Source of the DNA: Okapia johnstoni
Lineage: Eukaryota; Chordata; Mammalia; Artiodactyla; Giraffidae
Length of the DNA: 64,000 nt
NCBI GenBank assembly: GCA_024291935.2
Contig: CM044317.1
Span: forward strand, 66,516,730-66,580,729
Reading direction: 5' to 3'
In this document: piece after piece, positions 47,550 through 59,477 of the stretch
How the letters are laid out: each line of letters begins with the position of its first letter
Numbering within the stretch: the first letter of the stretch is position 1
The notes under the pieces: model-generated
The model's input: the letters and a program-made list of their open reading frames with translations, nothing else
What the model was told of the DNA's origin: nothing
Databases searched by the model: none
Position numbers and translations under genes: made by a program

Positions 47550-48015
47550 AAAGCGATGGAATAGACTGGAATGGTGCAGCTCTAAACAGTGTGACCACAA
47601 AGGCACGTAAAGACTCACAAGTCAAGGATTGTCTACCTCACTGATCTGCCACAGCACTCCTAAATGTATTTACAAAACAAAGCCCTGGCAGAATAAAGCC
47701 TTTTATCGGTGAAGAACAATCACTTTATTAAAGCAACAAGAAGTAGAGACTCTCAGAGCCTGAAGGAAAGGATCACAAGAGATGGTCCATGCAGAATACA
47801 AAGGACAGCCAAGCCTTGTGGTCCTGGAGGATGGGATCACCAAAAGGGAACAGGAGAACAAAGGAATCCAAGTCATTTGTTACTATTCCTAGTAAGTAAT
47901 CATGGAGAGATATGGGTGGAAAGTGGTTGGCTCACACAGCTGAATAAAGAAAAATTTAAGGGAATACAAGAGTTTTAGCATAGATAAAAATATCTCCTTT
48001 ACATTTTTCAGGAAA
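47550..48015. other. No named repeat; 89-codon frame without motif
   Basis: The plus frame 47709-47978 is polar and basic (many R, K, G) and has no recognisable domain. No splice sites or conservation evidence can be offered, so it is left uncalled. Confidence 0.4.
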
Positions 48016-48026
48016 TGATCAAGAAT

Positions 48027-48146
48027 CAGTTCAGTTCAGTCACTCAGTCGTGTCCGACTCTGAGACCCCATGAACCGCAGCACGCCAGGCCTCCCTGTCC
48101 GTCACCAACTCCCAGAGTCCACCCAAACCCATGTCCACTGAGTCAG
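48027..48146 (-). mobile_element. BovB LINE, 120-bp 3' stub with 11-bp duplication
   Basis: TGATCAAGAAT at 48016-48026 and 48147-48157 flanks the last ~120 bases of BovB. The first few bases of the right copy (TGAT) could also be BovB, so the true duplication is 7 to 11 bases. Confidence 0.92.
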
Positions 48147-48157
48147 TGATCAAGAAT

Positions 48158-48544
48158 AGAACATTGTAAAACCAACTTTGTCTCTCTTTATCCACATCAT
48201 TTTCGGTTACATGAAACAAGATTAAATAGACACCTATATTTTTAAATAAAGAGTACAAAAAGTAAATGATACAGCTGATGCAGAAAAATCACCAATGGAA
48301 AAATGAGTCTATAACTGAAAAAGGCTTGTTAAGGTTAAGGGTTGGTCCATCGATCCTATCCGAGATGATTTACAGTCAGTCAGAGCTCATCTGCAATTCT
48401 AAAACTGCAGACTTCTGTTTTCTAATCTGAATAAGAAGTAAACTTCATCATATATTTTGGAAGAAAATCATTGTTTTGGATTAGTTTCCTAATTATATTC
48501 ACAGACCTACAGCTGATGAAAGCTTAGCGGCTAGAAGACTATAC
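48158..48544. other. No gene seen
   Basis: Unassigned sequence. No motif recognised. Confidence 0.45.
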
Positions 48545-48775
48545 TGATAAGAATAATAATAGCTCATTGAGTGATGACTCTGTGCCAGGCCTTGTTCTAA
48601 ATTATTTACTTTTATTTTTTCATCTTATTCTTTCAACAAGACTATGAATTAGGATATTTTATCTCATATTTATAAGATGGGATTCATCAGGCAGATTGCC
48701 TCTGGTCCAAGGCCACATAGTAAGTAGCGCAACTGAACAAGAACCAAGAAGGCAGACCCACCCTATTCTCTGCCT
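48545..48775 (+). mobile_element. MIR SINE relict
   Basis: TGACTCTGTGCCAGGCCTTGTTCTAA, CAACAAGACTATGAATTAGG and TCCAAGGCCACATAGTAAGTAG follow MIR in order. Confidence 0.88.
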
Positions 48776-50904
48776 GCCTGTTAGGTGGAGATTTTCTGTG
48801 CCTTTTCTTCTCTAATCTACATTTTAACACCACAGGAAAAATAACTATTGTGAATGTGTTTAGGGTGTATTAACTGTATATTTGTGTGGACCCAGGAATC
48901 AAGAAATTTGAGGGTGTGACCTCATCCTGCCACTGACCTGCTGCACTCTCTTTACGTATGTTCTTCACACTCTTCTGTCATGTTTTATCCGTACTAAAAA
49001 AAAAATGTAATATACGTTAAAAATGATGATGCGCTAGGATTTTAGAACTATGCTAAACTTATCTAGTTTCTTAACTTTCAGAGTTCAAACTTAAGTGTAT
49101 CTATCTTTCATATTTTTTCCACCCCTTTCTGACATACCTCAAGTAATCATGGGGAACCATGTTTTTGAAACTAAGTCACAAGTCTTTTTATTCCTTTACA
49201 ACCACATCTGATTTGATTTAATGTGATTTTATCTAATTTCAGGGCAGACACATGTCTTTTTGTTAGTGTCTTCTGATGTAATGAAGAAGCATCCTCCACA
49301 TGCCAGATCCTGAATTAAAATATAACGGAATCACATTACCCTTTGGCAACTTTAGTATAATTTAGGATATAAAGAAACATCATTCCACCAGAAGGTACTA
49401 TGCGATTTGTAGTATTCCAGGGGTACTCGTACGTTTGGAGTGTAAATGCCACTAGGATAAGAAAATATCGGTGGATTCTTAAAGGGATGTAGTTGTATAT
49501 TCCTCAAAGGAAGCATGAAGGACTCATACATGCCTTGACGAGCTGATTAATCACTGCCTCAGAAAATATAACAATATTTCATTAGAAAAAGTGCCAGGGG
49601 GAGATGCATATCAAACACTTGGGACTGCTCATGGATGATTCCATTTTAAATATTCTATCCAACCATCACATCACACTCCATGTCTCCCTTTTTCTCAACT
49701 GGAACAGATGTTTGGTAGATATAGAATTTTATCAAGGAAGCTACAACTTGTTTCCACGTGTGTGTTTTTTCTTGGAGTTCAGGACATCCGCCCACTTTAG
49801 GGCAGAGGATGTTTCTTGTGTTGATTTGTTTGGTGCCCGAGGAGAGGCATGACTTTATGCTTTTCTCTCTGGGCATTTCCTGCCAAGCTTTTGCTCTGAA
49901 TTTTGATGCTTTGAGTCTTCCCTCAGAAGACTAGTGACTCCCAGGGATGATTTCCAAATTCTTGCTCCAAATATGCTGTTTGTATTCAGTAGTTGCCTGG
50001 GGTTATGTTTCTCCACAAAGTGTGACTTGTTCTTAGACTCTTTTGTTGTTGTTCGCTTATAGGCTCTCATAAGAACAGAAGTGTTACAGAGGCTTCTGAG
50101 ATGCTGCATTGGTCATGCTCGGAGCTAAAACGTGACAGATGTGTGTTGGCTGCCTGTCACCTAAGGTCTCATTTATAGCTAGTGGCAGCCTCCACAGCTT
50201 CTGACTTCCCTCCTGCATTCTTCTGAATTAATGAAATGTCAGCCCCCAACATGTAAATACGAGGTTTGGAACCTAGATTTAAGTTACCAGAGAGGCACTC
50301 TTTATCATCTTCACAGATGTTCATTGGCAAATGACTGCAATTTTTAGCAGCAGAAAATAAAATCCTATATACAAAGCCACAAGCTCATTCATTTCTACCA
50401 TCAGATATGCTTCTAAAATGTTTAATGTCTTTTCTCCTTCTATCCTAGACCTACTTACTTCTCATAATGATAATTAGAACTTCTTAACAAATTCAAAGAC
50501 ATCAATTACTTTCCCTACTGGATTCTGAACATATCCAATATTTGAGTCCTACAGCTTGACCCTGTATTTTTTACACACACTATTTTATACTTATACAGTG
50601 TTACATTTAAGTAACTAAGGAATGGGAATCTTTCTCTAGTAAAAACACGAGTATGAAATTAGCTATTCTATCTTCTACCTCTTCAGTATTCTCTGTAGTA
50701 CTTGGCATGAGTTTGGAAATATAGAAAACTCTCAGTTTATGTGAAATCTATTTTACTGGAAAATTTTAAAGATTTTTTTTCACACCCAGAATCAGTGATG
50801 GTTTTGGAGAAGAGAAACTTTTATAAATTTGTTATAAATATAAATTGTTTCAAACTTTCACAGAGGCAATTTGCCGTTATCTGTCAATATTTTTAAGTGT
50901 GTAT
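48776..50904. other. No named repeat; includes a high-complexity island at about 49600-50280
   Basis: I cannot place any of this in a repeat family. The island 49600-50280 is richer in G+C and more complex than its AT-rich flanks. It has short frames on both strands (49604-49852 plus; 49655-49876 and 49855-50109 minus) without motifs. It could be a conserved non-coding element, an exon of an untranslated RNA, or simply unique DNA. Confidence 0.4.
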
Positions 50905-51310
50905 GCAGACGAACCAGAAATTCCACTTCAAGGAATCTAGTCTGTGAATATTATCACTCAAGCGAATAAAGATATATTGCAGCATTTTACAATACAGCAT
51001 TACTTTTATTAGTAATAAAAATGAAGTCAATCTGAACATTCATCAGTATGAGACTGGTTAAATGATACCACAGACCACAAAGCAATGCTCTAAAAAATAA
51101 AGTAAATATAGACATACCAAGAAAAACAAAGCTCATATATACTGTTAAAGAAAAGACATCAAAATACATAAATAAATAAGTGACAAAGAAACAAAAATAT
51201 ATAAAGACCCCAAATTACAGAATAATATATAGAACAGTCTGCTCTAGTAGCACAAACACATGTGCTTGGGGAAGCTATGGGTATGCATATCAAATAGGGA
51301 AGGAAAGAGG
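50905..51310 (+). mobile_element. Old L1 ORF2 end / 3' UTR (L1M-like)
   Basis: AACCAGAAATTCCACTTCAAGG, GCATTACTTTTATTAGTAATA, ACATTCATCAGTATGAGACTGG and TACCACAGACCACAAAG follow the end of L1 ORF2. Highly diverged. Confidence 0.65.
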
Positions 51311-51729
51311 AGTCATTTTTTCTTTGACTAATATTTTGGATCTTTATTTAATTAATAATTTGTTGAATGCCTATTAAACTCCAGACCTATGTGTGATTAT
51401 TTCATTTTAAAGCTTTCAACACTGCACTTCTTTAGTCATTTGAAAATATTTGTTGTTGTTTTTTTTTGATACAGGTTTTCTAACCATAAATATTATCATG
51501 GTTCATCACAGAACTTGCGCTTTTAAGGGTGCTGCAATTTGTTTATAAAGGTCACTCAAACAAAATGATAAGATTTCATTCAAACAAGTTAGTGCGCGGG
51601 CTTATAAAATTCATTAAACTTACCAAGACTGCACTATATGATATCCCTAAAACAAAATCCTGTGTCAAGATGCAAATTTTACATATGGATGCATATGAAT
51701 TTTTACAGGAGTTAGTGGAAAACATTGGT
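51311..51729. other. No gene seen
   Basis: Unassigned AT-rich DNA. The frame at 51529-51759 ends inside the next SINE and lacks motifs. Confidence 0.45.
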
Positions 51730-51741
51730 GGCTTTCTAGCT

Positions 51742-51957
51742 GTTGCTGCTGTTTCTTAGTTACTTCAGTCGTGTCCCACTCTGTGCGACCCTATGGACTG
51801 TAACCCACCAGGCTTCTCTGTTCATGGAATTCTCCATGCAAGTGTCCTAGAGTGGGTTGTCATGCCCTGCTCCAGGGGATCTTCCCAACCCAGGGATTGA
51901 ACCTAGGTCTCCTGCATTGCAGGCAGATTCTTTACCACTGAGCCATCAGGGAAGCTC
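51742..51957 (-). mobile_element. Bov-tA SINE (minus) with 12-bp duplication (one mismatch)
   Basis: GGCTTTCTAGCT at 51730-51741 and GGCTTTTTAGCT at 51958-51969. The (GCT)n-type tail is at the left; a clear head (ACCACTGAGCCATCAGGGAAGC) is at the right. Confidence 0.92.
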
Positions 51958-52029
51958 GGCTTTTTAGCTAGACCATAATAAAAAAAGAAGTGCCTTAAAA
52001 GTTGACCCATACTTCTCCTGAGCAGTACA

Positions 52030-52248
52030 TGCAACCATGCGTGCAGGCCATCATTTCAGTCGTGTCTGACTCTTTGCGACCCTATAGACTATAGCCCGCC
52101 AGGCTGCCCTGTCCACGGAAATCTCTAGGAAAGAATACTGAAGTGGGCTGCCATGCCATCCTCTGGGGATCCTCCCAACCCAGAGATCGAACCTGCATCT
52201 CTTATGTTTTCTGCATTAGCAGCAAGTTCTTTACCACTAGCACCAATT
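52030..52248 (-). mobile_element. Bov-tA SINE (minus), second of a close pair
   Basis: Full length and more diverged than its neighbour at 51742-51957, from which it is separated by about 70 bp of other DNA. The two are independent insertions in the same orientation. Confidence 0.86.
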
Positions 52249-52389
52249 AGAGGTATGTGGAACCATAGTTCCTCTAACTGGACATGACTATAACATCACT
52301 TTGTTCTTAATTATGGATGAGTCTTATACTGCAAAAATAAATAGCATAACAATGTGGAACAGACTGACCCAAAGCCTTTCTCAACCACT

Positions 52390-52560
52390 TTGTGATGTGA
52401 TTACTTAAAATCACTCTTTCATTTTCTCCATCAGTAAACAGAGATACTAAACGTAAGTTACCTCATATGGTTGTGTAATTACTCAATAGTTAATGCATTT
52501 AAGGCATTGATAGACAGCAGGCAACAAATAAATGTCATCTTCTAGGACCATTACTTATAA
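52390..52560 (+). mobile_element. MIR SINE relict, 3' part
   Basis: TTTCTCCATCAGTAAACAGAGATA, TTACCTCATATGGTTGTG and GCAACAAATAAATGTCATC follow the MIR 3' half. Confidence 0.65.
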
Positions 52561-52651
52561 TAATTTTGATGATGGAATTTAGAATGTGTGATTCTTTTAG
52601 CAAAATAAATTCTATAGAGGATCTATTCATAGTTCTGTAATATTATTCCAC

Positions 52652-53127
52652 TAGTTTTAACAGCTTCCTATTGCTGCTGTAACAAATTACCCTAAACTTA
52701 GTGGCTTAAAGTAACACAAATTTATTTTGGAGTTTGGAAGTTCAAAAGTCTAAAATGAGTCTTCAGGGCTGCATTCCTTATCCTGGCACTAGGATATAAT
52801 CAATTTCTTTGCATTTCCCACCTTTCAGAGGGCAGTTAATTCCTTGAACTGGGGCCTCTCCCTCCATCTTTAAAGTCAGCAATGGTTGGTCAAATCTTTC
52901 TGAAGTTACAGCACTCTGATGTGTCACTTCTACAGTCAAATCTTCCTCTTCCATCCCCTAATTAGGATGCTTGTAATTCTGATGGGCCCACTTGGGGATA
53001 AGTTCCCCATCTCAAGATCCTTAACTTAGTCACATCTTCAAAATCCTTTATACCATGTACAGTAACATTCACTGGTCCTGGGATTTGACACTGGCACCAC
53101 TGTGGAGCCATTGTTCAGCCTCCTACA
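52652..53127 (-). mobile_element. MLT1-like LTR (ERVL-MaLR)
   Basis: Read on the minus strand it starts TGTAGGAGGCTG at 53127. It runs through the GATGGGGAACTTATCC and AGGCCCCAG blocks and ends near CAGCAGCAATAGGAAG. A polyadenylation-type AATAAA lies near 52720. The terminal wording is that of mammalian MaLR LTRs. The subfamily is not determined. Confidence 0.7.
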
Positions 53128-53762
53128 ATGAGCAAATAAATTCAGGCCTGAACTGAGTAAATTCTTGAAATTCCTGTCTCTATAGCAATGAATTTGTAAC
53201 AGGTCACATCATCATCAACTTGTAGCTGTAAAGGACATGAGTGACAGAACACTCCCTTTCACTGCCCTTAAGAAATTCTAGGAGACAAAGAAACAAACAA
53301 TATATATAGTACAATGTATTCTGGAGGAGAGCTAAAAAGATTTGATCAGAGAAACTTCAGAAAATAGATGACCCTTGAAAGGAGGAATGACTAAAGGAAT
53401 ATAGAGTCTCTAGCAGATAAAGCATGTAGGAAGAAGATTGCAGGCTAAGGGAAAGAAAGAAGTATAAACAAATGCAGATAAGATTTAAGCATATCAGATA
53501 TTCAAGGAAAAGTAATAGCTCAATTTGGCTAGAGCCAAAAGTTCTGGTTAAGAAGTGTGAGAGATAGGCTTGAAGATTTAAGATTAAAAATGCATATGAT
53601 TGTATTAGCATGTTAGTTAGCCTGATAAATTATGCAATGATAGAGCATTTTTATTTGGAATTTCATAGATTTTATAACCCCACAAAATTTATTTTTTCCT
53701 TTTATTTTTTTTCCAGAAGATCTTTGGAAGTGAATCCATTGAACACCACTGCAGGAAAATGA
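53128..53762. other. No gene seen; probably old repeat at 53330-53640
   Basis: The sequence AGGAGGAATGACTAAAG...AAAGTTCTGGTTAAG has the flavour of a common decayed repeat, unnamed here. The minus frame 53357-53611 is hydrophobic by composition only. Confidence 0.4.
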
Positions 53763-53770
53763 CTCTAATC

Positions 53771-53956
53771 TAGCGCTCCTCAAAGGCTATTCCTGACCCA
53801 GCAGCATCAACACCACCAGGAAACTTGTTAGAAATGCAAATACCCAGGCCCCACCTCAGACCTACTTAATCAGAAACTCTGGAGGTGGGCCTAACAAACT
53901 GTTTAAAGGAGATTTCCTGGTGATTCTGATGCTTTGTTAAAAAGTGAGAACTACTG
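53771..53956. mobile_element. MER5A-like hAT (Charlie) element, 186 bp, with 8-bp duplication
   Basis: CTCTAATC is present at 53763-53770 and 53957-53964, the 8-base duplication expected for hAT. Ends TAGCGCTCCTCAAA and TGAGAACTACTG are decayed inverted repeats. The interior (AGCAGCATCAACACCACCAG, then GTTAGAAATGCAAAT, then CAGAAACTCTGGAGGTGGG) is the MER5A pattern. It is almost full length. Confidence 0.93.
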
Positions 53957-53964
53957 CTCTAATC

Positions 53965-55685
53965 CGATGTAGTTGCACAGCTAAGAATGCTCAGCCCTGG
54001 AGACTTTAAAGTCTCCTTGTCCCACAGATCAGAGTTTTACCTTGGGCAATGTCAAAGCTTAGGCACCGCTTGTTTCCAATGTTTCTGCCACTTGATTAAT
54101 GCTTCCTATTGCTCCACAGTGACACCCATTTCCAGCACTGGCCTCACAGCAACAGGATATGCAGTTGCTCTTCCTGTATAGGATTTATTATCTTATGCTT
54201 ATGATTTAATTCTGTATCCCTTGGTAATATTTATAGATTGAATGACCATAGTACCTCATTAATACTACTTCTGTCCCTACTTCAAGACAAATGGCAGATC
54301 AAACTACTGTCTCCACAAGACATCTTTTTTCCACCTTTTCTCCAAGAAATGGTTCTCAAAAGACCCAAGATTCTTCTCTGGAGGCCATCTTATCTTTCTG
54401 AACCACTCTGGAAATAATATAGCATCCTAGGGTACTACTAACATACTATTCAAGGAGAAAGGCAAACTAGTCAAACAAGGAGGATGAGGTGGCCAAATTT
54501 TAGAAAAGAGGAAAGAAATCTAAATTTGAGTGTAAAAAGATAACAGGTAAAGATTAGAAAAATACAAGGACGGTGATAATGGAAAAAAAAATTTATTGGG
54601 GTTAATTCTGTGGCGATTGTGGACTGTTTACCTTAAGAAAGGGAATATGGTAAGGAAGGCAAAATTTGATTTGGAAAGCCAAAAGTGAAAAAGAAAGCCT
54701 TTTGGGATTTTCAAGTTTTTATGTTAGAATTACTGGTTTTCTGCCTCTCCAATTATATACAAGTTGAACAGAGGAAAAGCAATTCTTCCTTAGCCATTTA
54801 TGAGAATGTATTGTCACCAGTGTGATTTCCCCTCCAGCTGTCACAAGCTGAAAGGATATATTCCCTCTGTGTAAATTTAAGAAGCCTGACGGTAACATGA
54901 GTGGATGGCAGTAAATAACACTGCCACCTGCACTTACATGGAATTTCTGATGTCTTGTTTTTCATTGCTGTCAGTAGTGTATCTCTCCTTAAAGACAATA
55001 TTTCATCAAACTTATAATGAAAATGATAATGTGGCCATGGTTTATTTATAGCATATATTTCTATCGGTTGGGTTAGTTTTTGTTGTCATATTAATCAAAG
55101 ACAAAATTGACTTTAGTGTAGCTCTTGAAACTCTTCAAAAATACTTTTCCAACATAAATACGTTTAAACACATAGAAAGAACCACACTTTAAACACCCCT
55201 TCCAAATTTTCAGTATGACACTAGTTAAAATAATGCATTTTCTTTTATTAACAATTTTGGTAAGGAACAAAATTTCCAGGAAAACCAAGATAGCATGGCT
55301 ATATCTACCCAGAAGAAATTACAATTCTCCCAGAGCAATTTTCAGAAAAGAGTGAAATGATCAAGAAAACTAAAACTAACCACAGCCCTTATTCATATAG
55401 GTGGGAAGAATGAATATTTGAGAGATGAGATCCCTTTTAATTGAAAATGACTTTGGTTTCCATAATTACAGGCCTTTTTATCAAATCTAGTATGTTAATA
55501 AACATGCTACCTTAATGAAATAAAAAGCAAAAAAAATGGCATAATGTATGCTCAACACTGAATTCATATTCATAATCCATATCACAAATCCATATTTTAT
55601 AGGTATGTGACAGAATTGGTGAGATTTATTGGTCATAAAAATGATCTATAAAGAAGGAAAAAAGTATATTGTTAACACAGGGGAA
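53965..55685. other. No gene seen
   Basis: About 1.7 kb without a nameable repeat. Small frames at 53987-54181 (plus), 54798-54998 and 55091-55288 (minus) have no motifs. Confidence 0.5.
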
Positions 55686-55870
55686 AAGCATGCAAATTTA
55701 AGTTCCAGCAGTTATTAGTTGCATGAAGTTATTTAAACCATGTTAGTCAATGTCTTCATCTATAAAATGGGTATAATAGTACTTATCTAAGGGGGTTGCT
55801 ATGAAGATTAATAAACATTTACAAAGTGCTGCAATAAGATCTAGCATATAATAAGAGTTAGGTATGTATT
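55686..55870 (+). mobile_element. MIR SINE relict
   Basis: AGTTATTTAAACCATGTTAGTC, CATCTATAAAATGGGTATAATAG and TTGCTATGAAGATTAATAAAC match the MIR core and 3' part. Confidence 0.85.
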
Positions 55871-56757
55871 TATTAAATGAAATAAATAATTAAAAAGGAC
55901 CACATGAGTTGGGGAAAACGGTCATTCTCATTTTAAATTATTTAAAATGGTGCCTCTAATAATTAAGCACTGCAATCCATAAATAAAAAAACATCATTTA
56001 CGAGACAATTAGTGTATCCAATAAGAACAAGTTTAATGTTAACAATAATTTGAGAGTTAGGTGCTGACCTCATGAATTTAAAGAATTAAGGAAATGTGAA
56101 AGCAAAAGAAGAAAATGTTACATATTTAGCAAGACTAGTTTTGCATTCTCTGTAACAGAGCCTTCTTCAAGGTGAAGATCAAGTTCAAAGTATATTACAT
56201 TTGCATGACAAATAGCAGAGTAAACAACGAAACAAACAAATGTCCAAGGTAGGACAAAGGAGATAATGTTAACTCACAAAGGGCAAAATATAAATAAATA
56301 CCTAAGTAAGAAGATAAATGATAAATTATTTATGTAAGAACTCACGTATGAAGATGACCCAAATTGAAAAGCTGAAATGAACATTTGCACAATTCTCCAT
56401 TTTACATTAATATAAAGAAGTTACCTACCACAAATCTAACTAGTTACCAGAGTTACTATAAAAATTTATTAAAATCATTGTGGTTATATAGTTGGTGGGA
56501 GAGTATAAGCAGCTAGGTAGAGTTTTCTAATTAATATTTTAATTATATCATACTATGAGAAATACAATGAATAACACATACAAAAAAATATTTATCTCAC
56601 TAAAAGGCAACTAACTCTGTAAGTAGTACATTTACTTCATTTGTGAGCACCAGAATTTTAATTGCAAAGTCAGCCCAAATAGCAATGTCAAGTGAACAAT
56701 GCTGGAAGGGCATCTTTGACTTGGAACTCTGAAAAGCAACAGAAGTGACTATTTAAA
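55871..56757. other. No gene seen; AT-rich
   Basis: Nothing nameable. No frame of interest on either strand. Confidence 0.5.
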
Positions 56758-56770
56758 AATAATTAGTTCA

Positions 56771-57063
56771 CGGGCTTCCCTGGTGGTACAGTGGATGAGA
56801 ATCCACCTGCCAATGCAGGGGACATATGTTAGATTGCTAGTCCGGGAAGATTCCACACGCCACAGAGCAACTAAAGCTCATGCATCACAGCTACTAAGCC
56901 TGTACCCTAGAGCCCATAGGCCACAACTTCTGAGCCTGCATGCTGCAACTACTAAAGCCCATGCATAGCAATGAAGAATAGTCACTGCTCACTGCAACTA
57001 GAGAAGGCCCGCGTGCAGTAACGAAGACCAAGTGCAACCAAAGAAATACATTTTTTTAGAAAG
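56771..57063 (+). mobile_element. CHR-2-like SINE with perfect 13-bp duplication
   Basis: AATAATTAGTTCA flanks it at 56758-56770 and 57064-57076. Head CGGGCTTCCCTGGTGGTACAG. The body repeats GAGCCTGCATGCTGC-type units, and the end is GAAATACATTTTTTTAGA. The damaged B box (TTAGATTGCTAG) would impair Pol III transcription. Confidence 0.92.
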
Positions 57064-57076
57064 AATAATTAGTTCA

Positions 57077-58007
57077 TCCAGTATCGCTGCAAGCATGGAG
57101 AGTCTGTTGGACCCTCCAGGAATTGATGTTGTGGTAGGCTTAAAAAGGACAATGGAATTTAGGGTGTGGGCAAGTGTAGTTGAAGTGACAGACAACAGAC
57201 TCTAAAAAGAAGAAAGGGAAGCTTCTACATTTGAGAAAATAATTCTCCTCAATCTGTACTTGGAAAATATTTGATCTAGTGGAATGGAAGAATTTTTCCC
57301 TGACATTTTGGCATTGTTGAGGTATTTTCTAGAGTAGTGGTTCTTTACCCATTGTGTCACTCTGGTCTGGGTGGCTATGAACACATAATAGATGTACTGG
57401 AATATTTTAACCATCATGCAATATTTCTTTTAACTCTGAGGTTACAAGTTACTATGATGATTTCCTTCAGACAAAATGTTTTGTTCAAGAAAAACAAAGC
57501 ATCAGCTGAGGTCAGTACAAAAAGGAACATGTGTGTTTAGGGTTACATTCAAGAACTCTGACTACTAATCTAAGAAAATAAAGTCAGGGAAGTAACAGTT
57601 CTACTCAAACAGCAAGTTGAAGGGTATCCAAATGAAGCAAGTGATCATTATTGATCCTGTTAGTCAATCAAAAACATGTATTTGGCTTCTGTTTACTACC
57701 AGACAGGCATTTTTATAGGCTCTAGGGTGAAATCACACAGTACAACATAAAAAATCGTGACTTTCTTGAAACTATTCCTGTCTCATTTATAATTGTTTTA
57801 AATTTTGTGTGATATTATTATCCTATATTGTGGTGAAGTTTCATAATTTCAAGTATTCAAATACTGCTCCCAAATACAGAAAGGATGAAAACCAGTTAGA
57901 AAGAGGCCATGTGATTTCCAAAAAATATTATTAACAAGAGAAAGAATACTATTTTATGCTTGTAATAAAAATCATTGTCTTTTATATAACACGATATACA
58001 TTCGGTC
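57077..58007. other. No gene seen
   Basis: Unassigned. 57640-57760 has a faint match to a common old repeat (AGACAGGCATTTTTATAGGC). No credible exon. Confidence 0.45.
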
Positions 58008-58014
58008 ATTAAGA

Positions 58015-59281
58015 CTTGTTGTTGTTCAGTCACTCAGTCATGTCAGACTCTTTGTGACCCCATGGACTGCAGCACACTCGGCCTCCCTGTCCTTCACCAT
58101 CTCCTGGACCTTGCTCAAACTCATGTCCATTGAGTTGGTGATGCCATCCAAACATCTCGTCCTCTGTCATCCCCTTCTCCTCCTGCCTTCAGTCTTTCCC
58201 AGCATCAGGTTATTTTCCAGTGAATAAGCTCTTCACATCACAGGGCCAAAGTTGGAGCTTCAGCTTCAACAACAGTCCTTCCAATGAATATTCAGGTCTG
58301 ATTTCCTTTAGGATTGACTAGTTCAATCTCCTTGAAGTCCAAGGGACTGTCAAGAGTCTTCTCCAACACCACAGTTAAAAGCATCCAATCTTCAATGCTG
58401 AGCCTTCTTTATGGTCAACTCCAACATCCATACATGACTACTGGAAAAACCATAGCTTTGGCTAGGCAAACCTTTGTTGGCAAAGTAACATCTCTGCTTT
58501 TTAATATGCTGTCTAGGTTAATCATAGCTTTTCTTCCAAGGAGCAAGTGTCTTTTAATTTCATGGCTGCAGTCACCATCTGCAGTGATTTTGGAGCCCAA
58601 GAAAATAGTCTGTCACTGATTCCATTGTTTCCCCATCTATTTGCAATGAAGTGATGGGACCAGATGCCATGATCTTCATTTTTTGAATGTTGAATTTTAA
58701 GCCAGTTTTTTCACTTTCCGCTTTCACCTTCATCAAGAAGCTCTTTAATTCCTCTTCACTTTCTGCCAGAAGGGTGGTGTCATCTGCATATCTGAGGTTA
58801 TTGATATTTGTCCTGGCAATCTTGATTCCAGTTTGTGCTTCATCCAGCCTGGCATTTCACATGATGTACTCTGCATGTAAATTAAATAAGCAGGGTGACA
58901 ATATACACCCTTGACGTACTCCTTTCCCAATTCGGAACCAGTCCATTGTTATATCTCTGGCTCTAACTGTTGCTTCTTGACCTGTATATATGTTTCTGAG
59001 GAGACAGGTAAGGTGGTCTGCTATTTCCATCTCTTGAAGAATTTTCCAGTTTGCTGTGATCCACACAAAGACTTTTGCACAGGCAATGAAACAGTAATAT
59101 ATGTTTTTTTCTGGAATTCTCTTGCTTTTTCTATGATCCAACAGATGTTGGCAATTTGATCTCTGGTTCCTCTGTCTTTTCTAAATCCAGCTTGAACATC
59201 TGGAAGTTCTAGTTCGTGTACTGTTGAAGCCTAACTTGGAAAATTTTGACCATTATTTTGCTAGTGCGTGAAATGAGTGTG
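58015..59281 (-). mobile_element. BovB LINE, 1.27-kb 5'-truncated copy
   Basis: The 3' end at the left starts GTTGTTGTTCAGTCACTCAG. RT motif C is YADD at 58779-58790. ATTAAGA at 58008-58014 recurs at 59282-59288, a probable short duplication. Several frameshifts; the longest minus frame, 58857-59141, retains part of the RT. Confidence 0.92.
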
Positions 59282-59477
59282 ATTAAGATTAAGATAGTAT
59301 CTCTCAAATTTACAGTTTACTTATATGGTGGCCCTAATAGCACCATAATCCTTTAAATCCTGGTTCTCTGAAAATTGAGCCCTGGTAAAATATGCCATTC
59401 CTCCTTCTTATTAATGAGCAAATTAAAGAAAAGGGGAAAAGCAGGAAGAATCATCATCCATTAGCAGTGGTCTACGT

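Noticed and set aside
47709..47978. 89-codon polar frame
   Set aside because: No domain, no homologue recognised and no exon signals; not enough to call coding.
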